Shown piece after piece: positions 44,037 through 52,439 of a DNA stretch of 64,000 nt (positions within the stretch are counted from its first letter, which is position 1; every line of letters starts with the position of its first letter). The notes under the pieces are model-generated. The model was not told the DNA's origin. It did not search any database and saw nothing but the letters and a program-made list of their open reading frames with translations. The DNA comes from Streptomyces sp. NBC_01669 (GTDB lineage Bacteria > Actinomycetota > Actinomycetes > Streptomycetales > Streptomycetaceae). The stretch is from positions 310,001-374,000 of the forward strand of contig NZ_JAPEQG010000003.1 of the NCBI RefSeq assembly GCF_026339735.1, given 5' to 3'. The position numbers and the translations under genes are program-made.

Positions 44037-44577
44037 ATGACTGACGTGATGAGTGACATCAAGGCCGGGGAGGCCGCCGTGGGTGCGCTGGATGCTGTGG
44101 ATGACGGTCTGGTTGCCGAACTGGTGGCCCGGGCCCAGGCCGGCGGAGTGAAGCTGACCGGCGAGGGCGGCCTTCTGGCGGAGCTGACGCGCAAGGTGCT
44201 GGAGTCCGCGCTGGAGGGTGAGCTGACCGACCACCTCGGACACGAGCCCGGTGAACGGGTCGAGGGCGGCCGGGAGAATTACCGCAACGGCCACCGGTCC
44301 AAGACCGTGACCACCGAGGTCGGCCCGGTGGAGATCACGGTGCCGCGGGACCGGGCGGGCACGTTCGAACCGCAGCTGGTCAAGAAGCGCCAGCGGCGCC
44401 TGGGCGGCGTGGACGAGATGGTCCTGTCCCTGTCCGCGAAGGGCCTTACCCACGGCGAGATCTCCGCCCACCTGGCCGAGGTTTACGGCACGGAGGTCTC
44501 CAAGACCACCGTCTCCACGATCACCGACAGCGTGATGGCCGGCATGGCCGAATGGCAGAACCGTCCCCTGGACAGCG
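44037..44577 (+). pseudogene. IS256 transposase, 5' part
   Basis: N-terminal 180 codons of a mutator-type transposase: LVARAQAGGVKLTGEGGLLA, SALEGELTDHLGHEPGERVE, YRNGHRSKTVTTEVGPVEIT and VPRDRAGTFEPQLVKKRQRR. It stops one base into a codon at the IS30. With the right part (45811-46553) it totals 1284 bases, 428 codons, in frame once one GCG target copy is removed. Confidence 0.85.
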
Positions 44578-45807
44578 GGCGGTTTCTAGCGGTGATTGCG
44601 AATCACGGAAATCGTGATGCTATGCCCCCGTCTTGCATGACCTCGGACGGAGTACGGTCTCCCAGGACCATTCGGGGGCGGTCGTTGAGCTGACGGGCCA
44701 CGGCCGTCAGGTTGCGCAGGGAGTGGACCGTAAGGTCGGTGCCCTTGGGGAAGTACTGCCGCAGCAGCCCGTTGATGTTCTCGTTGGTGCCGCGCTGCCA
44801 GGGAGAATGAGGATCGCAGAAATAGATCCGGAAGCCGGACAGGGCCTCTATCTCTTCATGGAGGACGAGCTCGCGCCCCTGGTCCCAGGTCAGGGTCCGC
44901 CGCAACGCTGGCGGCAGATCGGCGGTCTGCGAGACCAGGGCGTCGCGCATCGGCTGGGCCTTCCAGCCGTGCGGCAGGTGGATCAGGCGAACGAAGCGGG
45001 TCGTGCGGTCGACGAGGGTGCCTATAGCGGACCGCTGAGCGCGTCCGATGATGAGGTCTCCCTCCCAATCGCCGGGCGTTTCACGATCGTTGACCGTGGC
45101 GGGTCGGTCATGGACGAGCGTCATGTTCTTGATCTTGTTGGGTGAGACGACGCCACGGCGTTGCCGCTTGCGGCGGGTGCGTCCGGTGCGCAGTCGGCCC
45201 TCACCCTTGCCCAGAAGGCCAGCGAACAGGCCACGGTAGATCGTCTCCGGACAGGCCCGCATGCGAGGGTTGTCCGGGTGCTCGCGTGCGAGGTGTCGAG
45301 CAATCTGCTGCGGGGACCACTTCTCGTCGAGCTTCTCGCGCACTGCCGCGCGCAGGGGTCCGTGGTCGCGGAGTTTCTCTTCTTTGGGGCGTTGGCGACG
45401 CAGGAGCGCCTGGTTGTGTGCCCACCAGGGTTCGTACTCCCCGTTCTCCTTCCGGCCGCGTCCGATCTCCCGGTAGACCGTCGAAACGCTCTTGCCGATC
45501 TCGGCGGCGATGACGACCGGGCTCCGCCCGGCGCGCAGGCCGTCGGCGATGGCGATCCGGTCGTCCTGGGTCAGGAAGCGTGGCGAGATGGGAGGGTCAG
45601 GAATGATCATGCTTCCAGCATCGATGAACCAGTTGGACCCGCAGCTCACCGATACGCCCACTTGGCGGGCGGCCGCTGCCCCCTTCAGGCCCTTGCGCCG
45701 CAGCTCGAAGTACCGCCGTCTGGCCGACGACGGCATGCGATTGGCTCCTCCACGAGGCATGCGAACCATCTCCCCTCGGACGTTCGCAACCACCGATGGA
45801 ATTCAAG
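44578..45807 (-). mobile_element. IS30-family element in the IS256 transposase gene
   Basis: 1230 bp flanked by a 3-bp GCG duplication (44575-44577 and 45808-45810). Both ends carry a CGGTGRTTGCGAA core. Removal restores D-S-V-Y-R in the IS256 frame. It differs from the IS30 at 7346-15202. Confidence 0.85.
44603..45793 (-). CDS. IS30-family transposase (intact)
   Basis: 396 residues. N-terminal HTH: MPSSARRRYFELRRKGLKG, then a second one (RSPVVIAAEIGKSVSTVYRE). WSPQQIARHLAREHP and CPETIYRGLFAG are family linkers. Catalytic blocks: GDWEGDLIIG (first Asp), LTWDQGRELVLH (second Asp) and SPWQRGTNENINGLLRQYFP (Glu). All are present; probably active. The start may be the Met at 45760 rather than 45793. 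Confidence 0.9.
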   Translation of the reverse strand: MVANVRGEMVRMPRGGANRMPSSARRRYFELRRKGLKGAAAARQVGVSVSCGSNWFIDAGSMIIPDPPISPRFLTQDDRIAIADGLRAGRSPVVIAAEIGKSVSTVYREIGRGRKENGEYEPWWAHNQALLRRQRPKEEKLRDHGPLRAAVREKLDEKWSPQQIARHLAREHPDNPRMRACPETIYRGLFAGLLGKGEGRLRTGRTRRKRQRRGVVSPNKIKNMTLVHDRPATVNDRETPGDWEGDLIIGRAQRSAIGTLVDRTTRFVRLIHLPHGWKAQPMRDALVSQTADLPPALRRTLTWDQGRELVLHEEIEALSGFRIYFCDPHSPWQRGTNENINGLLRQYFPKGTDLTVHSLRNLTAVARQLNDRPRMVLGDRTPSEVMQDGGIASRFP

Positions 45808-45810
45808 GCG

Positions 45811-46553
45811 TTTATCGGGTCGTCTTCATAGACTGCGTGAACGTGAAGGTCAGGGATGGGCAGGTCGCCAACCGGCCCGTCTACATGGCCTTGGCCGTGA
45901 CGGCGGAGGGGCATCGGGACATCCTGGGCCTGTGGGTCGGCGACGGCGGCGAGGGCGCCAAGTACTGGCTGCAGGTCCTCACCGAGATCAAGAACCGGGG
46001 CGCCCGTGATGTGCTGATGCTGGTCTGCGACGGCCTGACCGGTCTTCCGGACGCGGTCAACACGGTCTGGCCTGCGACGATCGTGCAAACGTGCGTGGTT
46101 CACCTCCTGCGGAACAGCTTCCGTTACGCGGCCAGGCAGGACTGGGAGAAGATCGCGAAGGCGCTCAAGCCCGTCTACACCGCGCCGACCGAGGACGCCG
46201 CCCTGGAACGCTTCATGGAGTTCAGTGAGGCCTGGGGAAGGAAATACCCGGCGATCGTGCGGCTGTGGGAAAGCGCCTGGGCGGAGTTCGTCCCCTTCCT
46301 CCAGTTCGATATTGAGATCCGGAAAATCGTGTGCACCACCAACGCGATCGAGTCCGTCAACGCCCGTATCCGCAAGGTGAGGGCCCGCGGACACTTCCCC
46401 ACTGAACAGGCCGCGCTCAAGTGCGTCTACCTCGCGGTGATGAGCCTGGACCCCAAGGGCACCGGAAGCAAGCGCTGGACCATGCGCTGGAAAGCCGCAC
46501 TCCAAGCCTTCGACATCACCTTCGACGGCCGGCTCACCGCCGGACGCCGGTAG
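45811..46553 (+). pseudogene. IS256 transposase, 3' part
   Basis: Reads VYRVVFIDCVNVKVRDGQVA (first Asp), MLVCDGLTGLPDAVNTVWP (second Asp), CVVHLLRNSFRYAARQDWEK and IVCTTNAIESVNARIRKVRA (Glu region). It is the C-terminal two thirds of the split IS256 protein and cannot be expressed whole while the IS30 is present. Confidence 0.87.
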
Positions 46554-46592
46554 AAACAATCAACCGAGTCCCACCGTTCGCTGTACAGACCC

Positions 46593-46692
46593 TCACGGGG
46601 CTGTAAAGGCGGATGTCCTCGGTGAACAGGTCGTCCAGTGCGGCGAGTTCGCCCTTCTCCACGGCAGCGCGGAAGCGTTCAGCAGTCTCCAT
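46593..46692 (-). pseudogene. SnoaL/NTF2-like gene, N-terminal fragment
   Basis: The minus strand reads METAERFRAAVEKGELAALD, then DLFTEDIRLYSPV, an NTF2-like (SnoaL) opening. It is cut after Pro-Val by the IS256 right end. It was divergent from the PadR gene with 86 bases between starts and so probably shared its operator. Confidence 0.65.
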
Positions 46693-46704
46693 GACCCCTC
46701 CCGA

Positions 46705-46738
46705 TACTCAAGGATATGACTAGTCATTTTCTTGAGTA
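46705..46738. promoter_or_regulatory. nested palindrome, probable PadR operator
   Basis: TACTCAAG at 46705-46712 is inverted as CTTGAGTA at 46731-46738. Inside lies a perfect 12-bp palindrome, ATGACTAGTCAT (46716-46727). It is AT-rich in a GC-rich region and between divergent genes, the usual form of a PadR autoregulatory site. Confidence 0.7.
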
Positions 46739-46778
46739 TAATGCAGTGGCGGGCGAGGAAAGGGAAGGGGCTGCTTCG

Positions 46779-47348
46779 ATGGCCTTGCGGCATGCGGTGC
46801 TGGCGGCGCTGCTGGACGGCGAGTACAGCGGATATCAGCTGGCGAAGGCGTTCGACGTCGGCGTCGCGAACTTCTGGCACGCCCTGCCGCAGCAGCTGTA
46901 CGCCGAGCTGACCAAGCTGGAGAAGGAAGGGCTGGTCGCGGGTCGGCAGGTGGTCCAGGAGACCCGGCCCAACAAACGTCTGTTCCGGGTCACCGACGCC
47001 GGTCGCGCCGAGCTGGAGAAGTTCGCCGCAGCCGTACCGAAGCCCTCGTTCATCCGCGACGAACTGCTCGTCAAGGTCCAGGTCGCCGACCGCATCGGCA
47101 CGGCGCCGGTGATCGAACAGCTCGAAGAGCGAGCGTCCGCGGCCGAGGCCAAGATTGAGCTTCTCGGCGAGCTGCTGCGGCGGATGCGCGGCGATGCGGA
47201 CGAGGAGGAGTTCCTCCGCCGGGGCGAGCGGATCGGGCCGTACCTGACCTGCCTGCGCGGCCTGGCCTTTGAGCAGGAGCACCGGGACTGGTGCCTGCGG
47301 ATCGCAGCCGTCCTCAAGGAAAGGCAGTCGACTCATGCCGAACGGTGA
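46779..47348 (+). CDS. PadR-family transcriptional regulator
   Basis: 189 residues from the ATG at 46779 (GGAAGGGG upstream). Winged helix: MALRHAVLAALLDGEYSGYQ and VANFWHALPQQLYAELTKLE, then KRLFRVTDAGRAELEKF (wing). A long C-terminal coiled coil for dimerisation follows (EERASAAEAKIELLGELLRR). It likely represses itself and the broken SnoaL-like gene through the palindrome just upstream. Its stop overlaps the SGNH hydrolase start by 14 bases, so the two were coupled. Confidence 0.88.
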   Translation: MALRHAVLAALLDGEYSGYQLAKAFDVGVANFWHALPQQLYAELTKLEKEGLVAGRQVVQETRPNKRLFRVTDAGRAELEKFAAAVPKPSFIRDELLVKVQVADRIGTAPVIEQLEERASAAEAKIELLGELLRRMRGDADEEEFLRRGERIGPYLTCLRGLAFEQEHRDWCLRIAAVLKERQSTHAER

Positions 47349-47682
47349 ATACCTGCGCTACGTCGCCCTGGGCGACAGCCAGACCGAAGGGCTCGGCGAC
47401 GGGGACGACGCCGTCGGCCTACGGGGCTTTGCCGACCGGCTCGCCGAGCACCTCGCGGCCGTTAGCCCGGGGCTTCGGTACGCCAACCTTGCCGTACGAG
47501 GCCGTGTCGCCGGCCAGGTCCGCACTGAACAACTGGGGCCCGCCCTGGCCCTGCGGCCCGACCTGGCCACCGTTGTCACCGGGGTCAACGACCTGCTCCG
47601 GCCCCGGTTCGACGCCGCAGAGGTGGCCGGGCACCTGGAAGAGATGTTCGCCGCGCTCACGGCAGCCGGGGCCCACGTGGCC
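47335..47682 (+). pseudogene. SGNH-family hydrolase, N-terminal half (split by inversion)
   Basis: The ATG at 47335 overlaps the PadR 3' end. YVALGDSQTEGLGDGDDAVG is the SGNH block I (catalytic Ser), and ATVVTGVNDLLRP is block III (GxND). After AGAHVA at 47682 the match ends. The C-terminal half, with the catalytic Asp-His, is on the minus strand at 49083-49543. Lipase/esterase by family; not functional in this form. Confidence 0.8.
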
Positions 47683-47911
47683 AGTCGAGCACCTTGAGCA
47701 GAGTCAGCTTCCGGTTGCAGCGCGTCTTGGAGTCCTCGGCGAGGAACGGTGGCCTGAGCATTCGGGCGACCACCGCGGCCCGGGTCTGCCGGGTCGCCGA
47801 CCAGCTCTTCGGGTTGGCGCGGGGCGGGAACCTTTGCCACAATGCGACGGCTTCCGCGCTGAGCTGCCAGGGCCGTGCGGCCACCGCGGCGGTGATTGCG
47901 CTGGTGGTCAC
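47681..47911 (-). pseudogene. second integrase-locus protein, N-terminal part
   Basis: A GTG at 47911 overlaps the integrase stop (GTGA). It codes 77 residues, TTSAITAAVAARPWQLSAEA, TRQTRAAVVARMLRPPFLAE and KLTLLKVLDW, and then meets antisense SGNH sequence at 47681. The continuation (QPGGTWQERWEASGAG...) is on the plus strand from 49544. It resembles the companion protein found downstream of certain Streptomyces tyrosine recombinases. Confidence 0.7.
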
Positions 47912-49083
47912 GGCTGCCGACTGCCGAACAAGACATCCAGGCTCTCCGGACGGTAGTGCAGCGATGGTGCCGGAGGCTCCGGTTGCTTCTCGGCTTGGCG
48001 GCGGTGGTGGGCCAGGACACCCTCGATGACGTCCTCGGCTGTTGGTGTGACATACCGTTGTGTCGTGGACAAACGGGCATGTCCGAGGACCCACTGGACA
48101 TCCGTGATCGGCATGAGCGGGTCGCGGACCAGCCGATAGGCCGCCGTGTGGCGAAGATCGTGCAGCGACCAGTTGGATCCGAGCGCGGAGTTCGCTCGGA
48201 CGAACATTGCCCGTGCGGCATGGTAGTTGAGCGTCCGGAACGGCCGCCGCAGTGTCCACCACAGCGGGTCGTCCGGGCCGTTGGGCACCGACCCGTGCAC
48301 CTGCTGCTGGTAGAGCCGCAGCCAGACGAAGGCGTCCGGCGATGCCGGCAGCTGCTGCAGGGCGCGCGAGCCCTTTCGGACGACCGTAACCAGCTGTCGC
48401 CTCGGATCCGTACCGGAGCACAGCACGCCGAGCAGTTCTGCGGCCCTGGCCCCGGTGGAGATCCAGAAGGCGACCAGAGCCCGGTCGCGGTCCGAGGACA
48501 GCCGGGCGAACAGCTCGTTGAAGACCGCGTCGGGGATCTGTCGCGGGATCCGCTGGGGCTGCCGTGGCCGGAACAGCCCCGCCCGCTGAGGGCGCCACGG
48601 CTCCATCGGGTTATGGTGCGCGTTCGCCCGAGGCGCCCTGGCCAGCGGGAACGGGTTCACCAGCGGGCCAGTCCCGGCCTCCAAGTGATGGGCATAGAAG
48701 CTGCGGAGCACGGTCTCGCTGTGCGCGACCGTGGAGGGGGCGTACGTCGGTCCGACTGGCCGCTTGCCGGTGACCGGATTCGCGCCGCGGGCAGTCGGCA
48801 GCTTCACCGGCGCCGACACGCTTGACCCCGAAACCCGACGCTGGCGGGCAGGCTTGGCCGTGATCTGGATCCACCGGGAGAAGTCGCGAGCCTCGATCCG
48901 GGACGCCTCGTTCCATGGCACCTCGGCCGCCCACAGAAACCTTCTCTGCACCGTGTCAAGCGGGACCAGCTGTCCGCGTACTCGCGGAAATGCCCAGCCG
49001 GGTACGCGTGAATGTGCCCACTCCGGCGTACTGCACAGCGCCGGGCCGTTCGAGAGGAGACCGCCCGGGGCCGATGCTGTCCC
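47908..49083 (-). CDS. tyrosine recombinase/integrase
   Basis: The frame is open from beyond 49083 but no good start is visible, so the N-terminus is uncertain or lost. The catalytic domain is complete: ISTGARAAELLGVL (first Arg), HDLRHTAAYRLVRD (His-x-x-Arg), QWVLGHARLSTTQRYV (His and nucleophile Tyr). The SAM-like core-binding part lies before it (SETVLRSFYAHHLEAGTGPL). It is the natural candidate for integrating the element at the tRNA-Lys-type site, though it sits in an inverted segment. It overlaps the companion gene by 4 bases. Confidence 0.75.
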   Translation of the reverse strand, partial: GTASAPGGLLSNGPALCSTPEWAHSRVPGWAFPRVRGQLVPLDTVQRRFLWAAEVPWNEASRIEARDFSRWIQITAKPARQRRVSGSSVSAPVKLPTARGANPVTGKRPVGPTYAPSTVAHSETVLRSFYAHHLEAGTGPLVNPFPLARAPRANAHHNPMEPWRPQRAGLFRPRQPQRIPRQIPDAVFNELFARLSSDRDRALVAFWISTGARAAELLGVLCSGTDPRRQLVTVVRKGSRALQQLPASPDAFVWLRLYQQQVHGSVPNGPDDPLWWTLRRPFRTLNYHAARAMFVRANSALGSNWSLHDLRHTAAYRLVRDPLMPITDVQWVLGHARLSTTQRYVTPTAEDVIEGVLAHHRRQAEKQPEPPAPSLHYRPESLDVLFGSRQP

Positions 49084-49543
49084 TACGAAGATTCCCGTTG
49101 ACCGGTGTCCGCCGCGGAGTCGGGCGTGGCACTCAGGGGCAGGAGCTGGGGGCGTTTCGCGGTGCGGCCGTCGCCGGAGGACTGACCGCGCAAACGGCGT
49201 CCGAGCCAGGGGCCGAGGAATGCGGCCGCCCAGCGCAGTTCGGCTCCTGCGGCTTGCCAGCCCGTGGGGACCCTCTGTGGCGGCAGGGGGAGCGTCCAGG
49301 CGTCGTTGCTTCCGGGCAGGTGGATGGCGTGGGCGACGGCTGCGGCGATCCGCTCGTGGCCGAGGGGGCTGGCGTGGAGTCGGTCCGCGCTCCACAGCCG
49401 TGGATCGGTGGCGACGGCCTGTCGGCCGGTTTCGGCGACCGCGACCCCGTGACGGGCGGCCGCAGCGCGGATGCGGGTATTGAGGTCGAACACGCGGGAC
49501 CTGATCGGCCGGGCAAGGGGCACGATCTTCCCTACGTCGGGGG
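49083..49543 (-). pseudogene. SGNH-family hydrolase, C-terminal half (inverted)
   Basis: The minus strand reads SPDVGKIVPLARPIRSRVFD, VAVAETGRQAVATDPRLWSA and DRLHASPLGHERIAAAVAHA. This includes the catalytic Asp-x-x-His block (DRLH) of SGNH hydrolases and the tail ELRWAAAFLGPWLGRRLRG. It completes the N-terminal half at 47335-47682 if the segment between is turned round. Confidence 0.8.
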
Positions 49544-49872
49544 ATGCAGCCCGGCGGCACCTGGCAAGAGCGGTGGGAGGCCAGCGGCGCCGGCGTCGAC
49601 GGTCACATGGACTGGCGGCTCCGGCTCATCAGCGACCTGAAGAGCGTCGACAACCTCGGGCCCCGGGGAGAGCGGATCTTCTGCATTCTCGGCATGGGCC
49701 TGGTCCAGCTGATCGGAGGCGACGTCCTGCGACCGGACCTGGGCTGGCTGATGGCAACCAGCTCGCCACTGCGGATCGCGAACGAGATGGAGCGGGTCCG
49801 CGACGGCGAGGCCATCGCCCGCCTCCGAGCCCTGCGGTCGGCGAGCACGGTCGGCGACTCCACCGTGTGGCT
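49544..49872 (+). pseudogene. second integrase-locus protein, middle part
   Basis: Continues the protein begun at 47911: QPGGTWQERWEASGAGVDGH, LRLISDLKSVDNLGPRGERI and FCILGMGLVQLIGGDVLRPD, to STVWLYRA near 49872. The family-like sequence then ends, apparently cut by the IS110 remnant region. Confidence 0.65.
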
Positions 49873-50028
49873 TTATCGAGCAGTAGTGACGTCACTTGTC
49901 GATGGGTTTGGGAGGCGCCCAGAACCACGGTCGGGTGATGTTGATGAGTTCGGGAGGCGCTGGGGTTCTTGCCAGGGCAGCATCGGGATGCTCCTGGTGA
50001 AAGGTCCTGGTCATGCCGCAGATAGGCG

Positions 50029-50359
50029 GTCGAAGAGGCGTTCCCTCAGCACCAGGACGCTGAGATCATCCTCAGCTTCCCTGGCCTCGGCACCCAGCTC
50101 GGCGCCCGGGTGTTCGCCGAGATCGGGGACGACCAGCAACGGTTCGCCGACGCCCGCGGCCTGAAGGCATACGCTGGCGCGTCGCCCATCACCCGCGCCT
50201 CCGGCAAGAAGTCGAGCATCACCCGCCGCTGGGTCAAGAACGACCGCCTCAACCACGCCGGCTACCTCTGGGCGTTCTCCGCCATCACCGCCTCACCCGG
50301 TGCCAAGGCCCACTACCGGCGACGGCGCGACGACCACGCGGACTGGCACGCCGCCGCCC
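50029..50359 (+). pseudogene. IS110-family transposase, C-terminal part (left piece)
   Basis: Reads DAEIILSFPGLGTQLGARVF, DDQQRFADARGLKAYAGASP and ITRASGKKSSITRRWVKNDR, the Transposase_20 domain with its conserved Ser region (GASPITRASG). The N-terminal DEDD domain is absent. It is split after HAAA at 50359; the rest is at 51591-51709. Confidence 0.8.
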
Positions 50360-50554
50360 TGATGGCGCTCCTCGAAAATGGCCGGGCATACTCGTTGCCC
50401 CACTTGGTCCGTCGTTCAACAGACCGCGCGCCGGCGGCGACGCCTGCCGGGCAGCAGGACATCAGCCTCCGTGCGGAGGGCAGTAACGAGTCTTCACGTG
50501 CCGCGTGGCCGAACGAGTCGAACGGCTCTTGGCGACGAGCGTGAATCGGCTGGG

Positions 50555-50908
50555 TCAGCTGGCGTGGCGGCTCGCGTCGGCCTCATGCTCGGCGGCGGAG
50601 CGGGCCGCCGTTGCGACTGCCTGGAGCGCGTCGAGGTGGGCAGCGAGCGCGTCGCCGCCCTCAGGAGTCAGGGCAAGCCAGGTTCGGGCCCTGCGGCCGA
50701 TACGCCCCTTGCGGACGTCAATGTAGCCAGCTTCTTCGAGCGTCCTGGCGATCTTGCTCAGTGCCGAGTCGGACAGTTCGCATCGGTCGCGTACGAGCGC
50801 GAAGTCCGCCTCGATACAGCCGGAGAGGAATGCCAACACAGCCAGCCGGCTCGGATGGTGCATGAGTTCGTTGAAGCCCGGCTCGGCCAGGCCCCGATCA
50901 GTGGGCAT
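50555..50908 (-). CDS. winged-helix transcriptional regulator
   Basis: 117 residues from the ATG at 50908. The fold is FNELMHHPSRLAVLAFLSGC, DRCELSDSALSKIARTLEEA and GYIDVRKGRIGRRARTWLAL, then a helix rich in Ala. It matches small MarR/PF13601-type regulators that act as simple repressors. It overlaps the membrane protein gene upstream by 11 bases, so the two form an operon in which the regulator probably controls or is controlled with the membrane protein. Confidence 0.75.
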   Translation of the reverse strand: MPTDRGLAEPGFNELMHHPSRLAVLAFLSGCIEADFALVRDRCELSDSALSKIARTLEEAGYIDVRKGRIGRRARTWLALTPEGGDALAAHLDALQAVATAARSAAEHEADASRHAS

Positions 50909-51443
50909 GGGCTCCCCCAGCGCCGGGAGGCAGTGACCGGTTGCGCCGCGCGAAGAGGCCCCAGGCCGCTGCGGAGCCAACGACGGCGGGGACCACGATG
51001 CACGTGGCGTGACCGCTGCCGCCGAGCCGGCACACTGCACAGGCGGCAAAGCTCAGCGCGAAGAGCCCCACCGCCTCACCCATGAGCCGTATGTTGCGGA
51101 GGCGTTTGGAGAGCGCGTCCTTCACCCCTGTGACCTGGACGCTCATCCGGCGGAGCAACCATGCGATGCACCAGGTGAGCATCGCTCCCGGCAGCGCAGC
51201 CAGCGGTACCTCTTGCGTGGCGGCAAACGCCGCCACGTCCAGGCCGATGAGCAGACCCGCCACCATCGGGAACCAACCCGGAGCCCGCCGCCCCCGCACC
51301 CCCGCCCGAACCGACTCCACGTGAGCCAGCGTGTCCGCCGCCTGCGCCGGGGACACCGCCGCGCCCTGTGAACCGCCGCCATGAGCACCAAGAGACACGA
51401 GACCGAACGACCTTCCCGGCAGCAGAACGATGAGGGTTGCCAT
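50898..51443 (-). CDS. small membrane protein, partner of the regulator
   Basis: About 181 residues from the ATG at 51443; 51455 and later starts are possible. Four hydrophobic stretches: MVAGLLIGLDVAAFAA, VPLAALPGAMLTWCIAWLL, AVGLFALSFAACAVCRL and ATCIVVPAVVGSAAAWGLFA. An N-terminal soluble part reads AQAADTLAHVESVRAGVRGR. Pairs of a small winged-helix regulator and such a four-helix membrane protein are common in Streptomyces, with unknown function. It is carried inside the inverted-repeat element. Confidence 0.65.
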   Translation of the reverse strand: MATLIVLLPGRSFGLVSLGAHGGGSQGAAVSPAQAADTLAHVESVRAGVRGRRAPGWFPMVAGLLIGLDVAAFAATQEVPLAALPGAMLTWCIAWLLRRMSVQVTGVKDALSKRLRNIRLMGEAVGLFALSFAACAVCRLGGSGHATCIVVPAVVGSAAAWGLFARRNRSLPPGAGGAHAH

Positions 51444-51590
51444 CATGACACACACTTTCCTAGCCAGAAAGTCATCCTCAGCTCACGGGGAACAGCTGCC
51501 CGCACGTGACGTCGATGGGGAGATCCACCGAGCAACTGTGGGGTTATCCCTGAGCAAGGGGTGTCCGTTTTCAACGAGCGCCATCAGCCC

Positions 51591-51709
51591 AGCGCAACCT
51601 CTTCAACCGCGTGATCGGCCAGCTCTACCACTGCCTCCAACAGGGGCATCACTACGACGAAGCTGCCGCCTTCCCGGCAGAGACTGAGGCCGCGCTTCAA
51701 GCCGCATAG
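51591..51709 (+). pseudogene. IS110-family transposase, C-terminal end (right piece)
   Basis: Reads QRNLFNRVIGQLYHCLQQGH, then HYDEAAAFPAETEAALQAA and a TAG. This is the usual IS110 C-terminus and continues the piece ending at 50359 in the same frame. Confidence 0.8.
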
Positions 51710-51763
51710 GACGTGCCCCGAGGACGTCACAAAGGGCGTCCCCCGCGCGTTAGGCTCCCGCGC

Positions 51764-52171
51764 ATGAACAGCGAGAACCCTCACGCCGACCGGTTCCTCG
51801 GCGAGTTCCAGGAGCTCGAGCACGGCCGGCCTGACGGCCCTTCGCTCCGTGCTGCCGTGCGTGACCACGCAGGCCCGGACGAGCCCCGCCTCGTGGAGTA
51901 TCTGCGCTCGGGAGCAGTCCTCGCCGCCACCGGATCTCGCGTTCACGACATCCTGAGTCCCGGCCGCGAGCTGATCGACGGGCTGCATCTGCTGACCGAC
52001 GGGCAGTGGTTCTGGTACTCAGACCTCGCCCACTACGTCGAGCAGTACCACGTCGCCTTGGACCAGCAGTTCGTTCAGCATGCGCAAGACCAGAACTGGG
52101 CTGCACCCCCGCTGACCACTGCTGAACTCATCAAGATCGAAGAGACCCTGTTCGATGACGAGAGCGCCTGA
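51764..52171 (+). CDS. unrecognised acidic protein, 135 residues
   Basis: ATG at 51764. The protein is soluble and acidic: FLGEFQELEHGRPDGPSLRA, AAVRDHAGPDEPRLVEYLRS, DGLHLLTDGQWFWYSDLAHY and AELIKIEETLFDDESA. The 'LLTDGQWFWYSDLAHYVE' segment recalls small immunity-like proteins that accompany polymorphic toxins in Streptomyces. No partner toxin is adjacent. Weak assignment. Confidence 0.65.
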   Translation: MNSENPHADRFLGEFQELEHGRPDGPSLRAAVRDHAGPDEPRLVEYLRSGAVLAATGSRVHDILSPGRELIDGLHLLTDGQWFWYSDLAHYVEQYHVALDQQFVQHAQDQNWAAPPLTTAELIKIEETLFDDESA

Positions 52172-52439
52172 CCCAACGCTTTAAGCCGCCTGACTTGACG
52201 CGATAGAGCCCTGAGGTGTCTACCGCCTCGCCAGCACCCGCGCACGAACGGAAGGGGCAGCCAAGGCCAGCTGACTTCCCGTGAGTGTGGGGGCCGTGTC
52301 ACCGTTGATCTCCGGCAGACTTCCGCCCTCACGCTCTGCCGGTCGTGGCTCTTCTGGATCTCGTCTGTCCGTGCCAGCCTGAGGCGTCTGGGGGACTTGG
52401 TGGGTGGCACCGATGGGGGGCAGGGTGGGGGACGTCGCA

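Larger units (their letters stand above)
43989..46592 (+). mobile_element. IS256-family element interrupted by an IS30
   Basis: The terminal sequences GGGTCTGTACGGTAACCGGTG (left) and, inverted, GGGTCTGTACAGCGAACGGTG (right) mark the ends. Minus the IS30 it is about 1.37 kb. The right end cuts the SnoaL-like gene at 46592. No clear target duplication was found. Confidence 0.75.
50360..51586. mobile_element. 1.2-kb inverted-repeat element carrying a regulator and a membrane protein
   Basis: The ends TGATGGCGCTCCTCGAAAATGG (50360-50381) and, inverted, TGATGGCGCTCGTTGAAAACGG (51565-51586) match at 19 of 22 bases. A 4-bp GCCC duplication flanks it (50356-50359 and 51587-51590). Removing 50360-51590 restores the IS110 frame (H-A-A-A-Q-R-N-L-F-N). 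No transposase is inside, so it would have to be moved in trans. The ends look somewhat like IS21-type termini, but that is a guess. Confidence 0.75.

Noticed and set aside
49872..50028. Possible gene between the integrase companion and the IS110 remnant
   Set aside because: Only about 150 bases. It contains GTGACGTCAC, a palindrome, but no coding signal.
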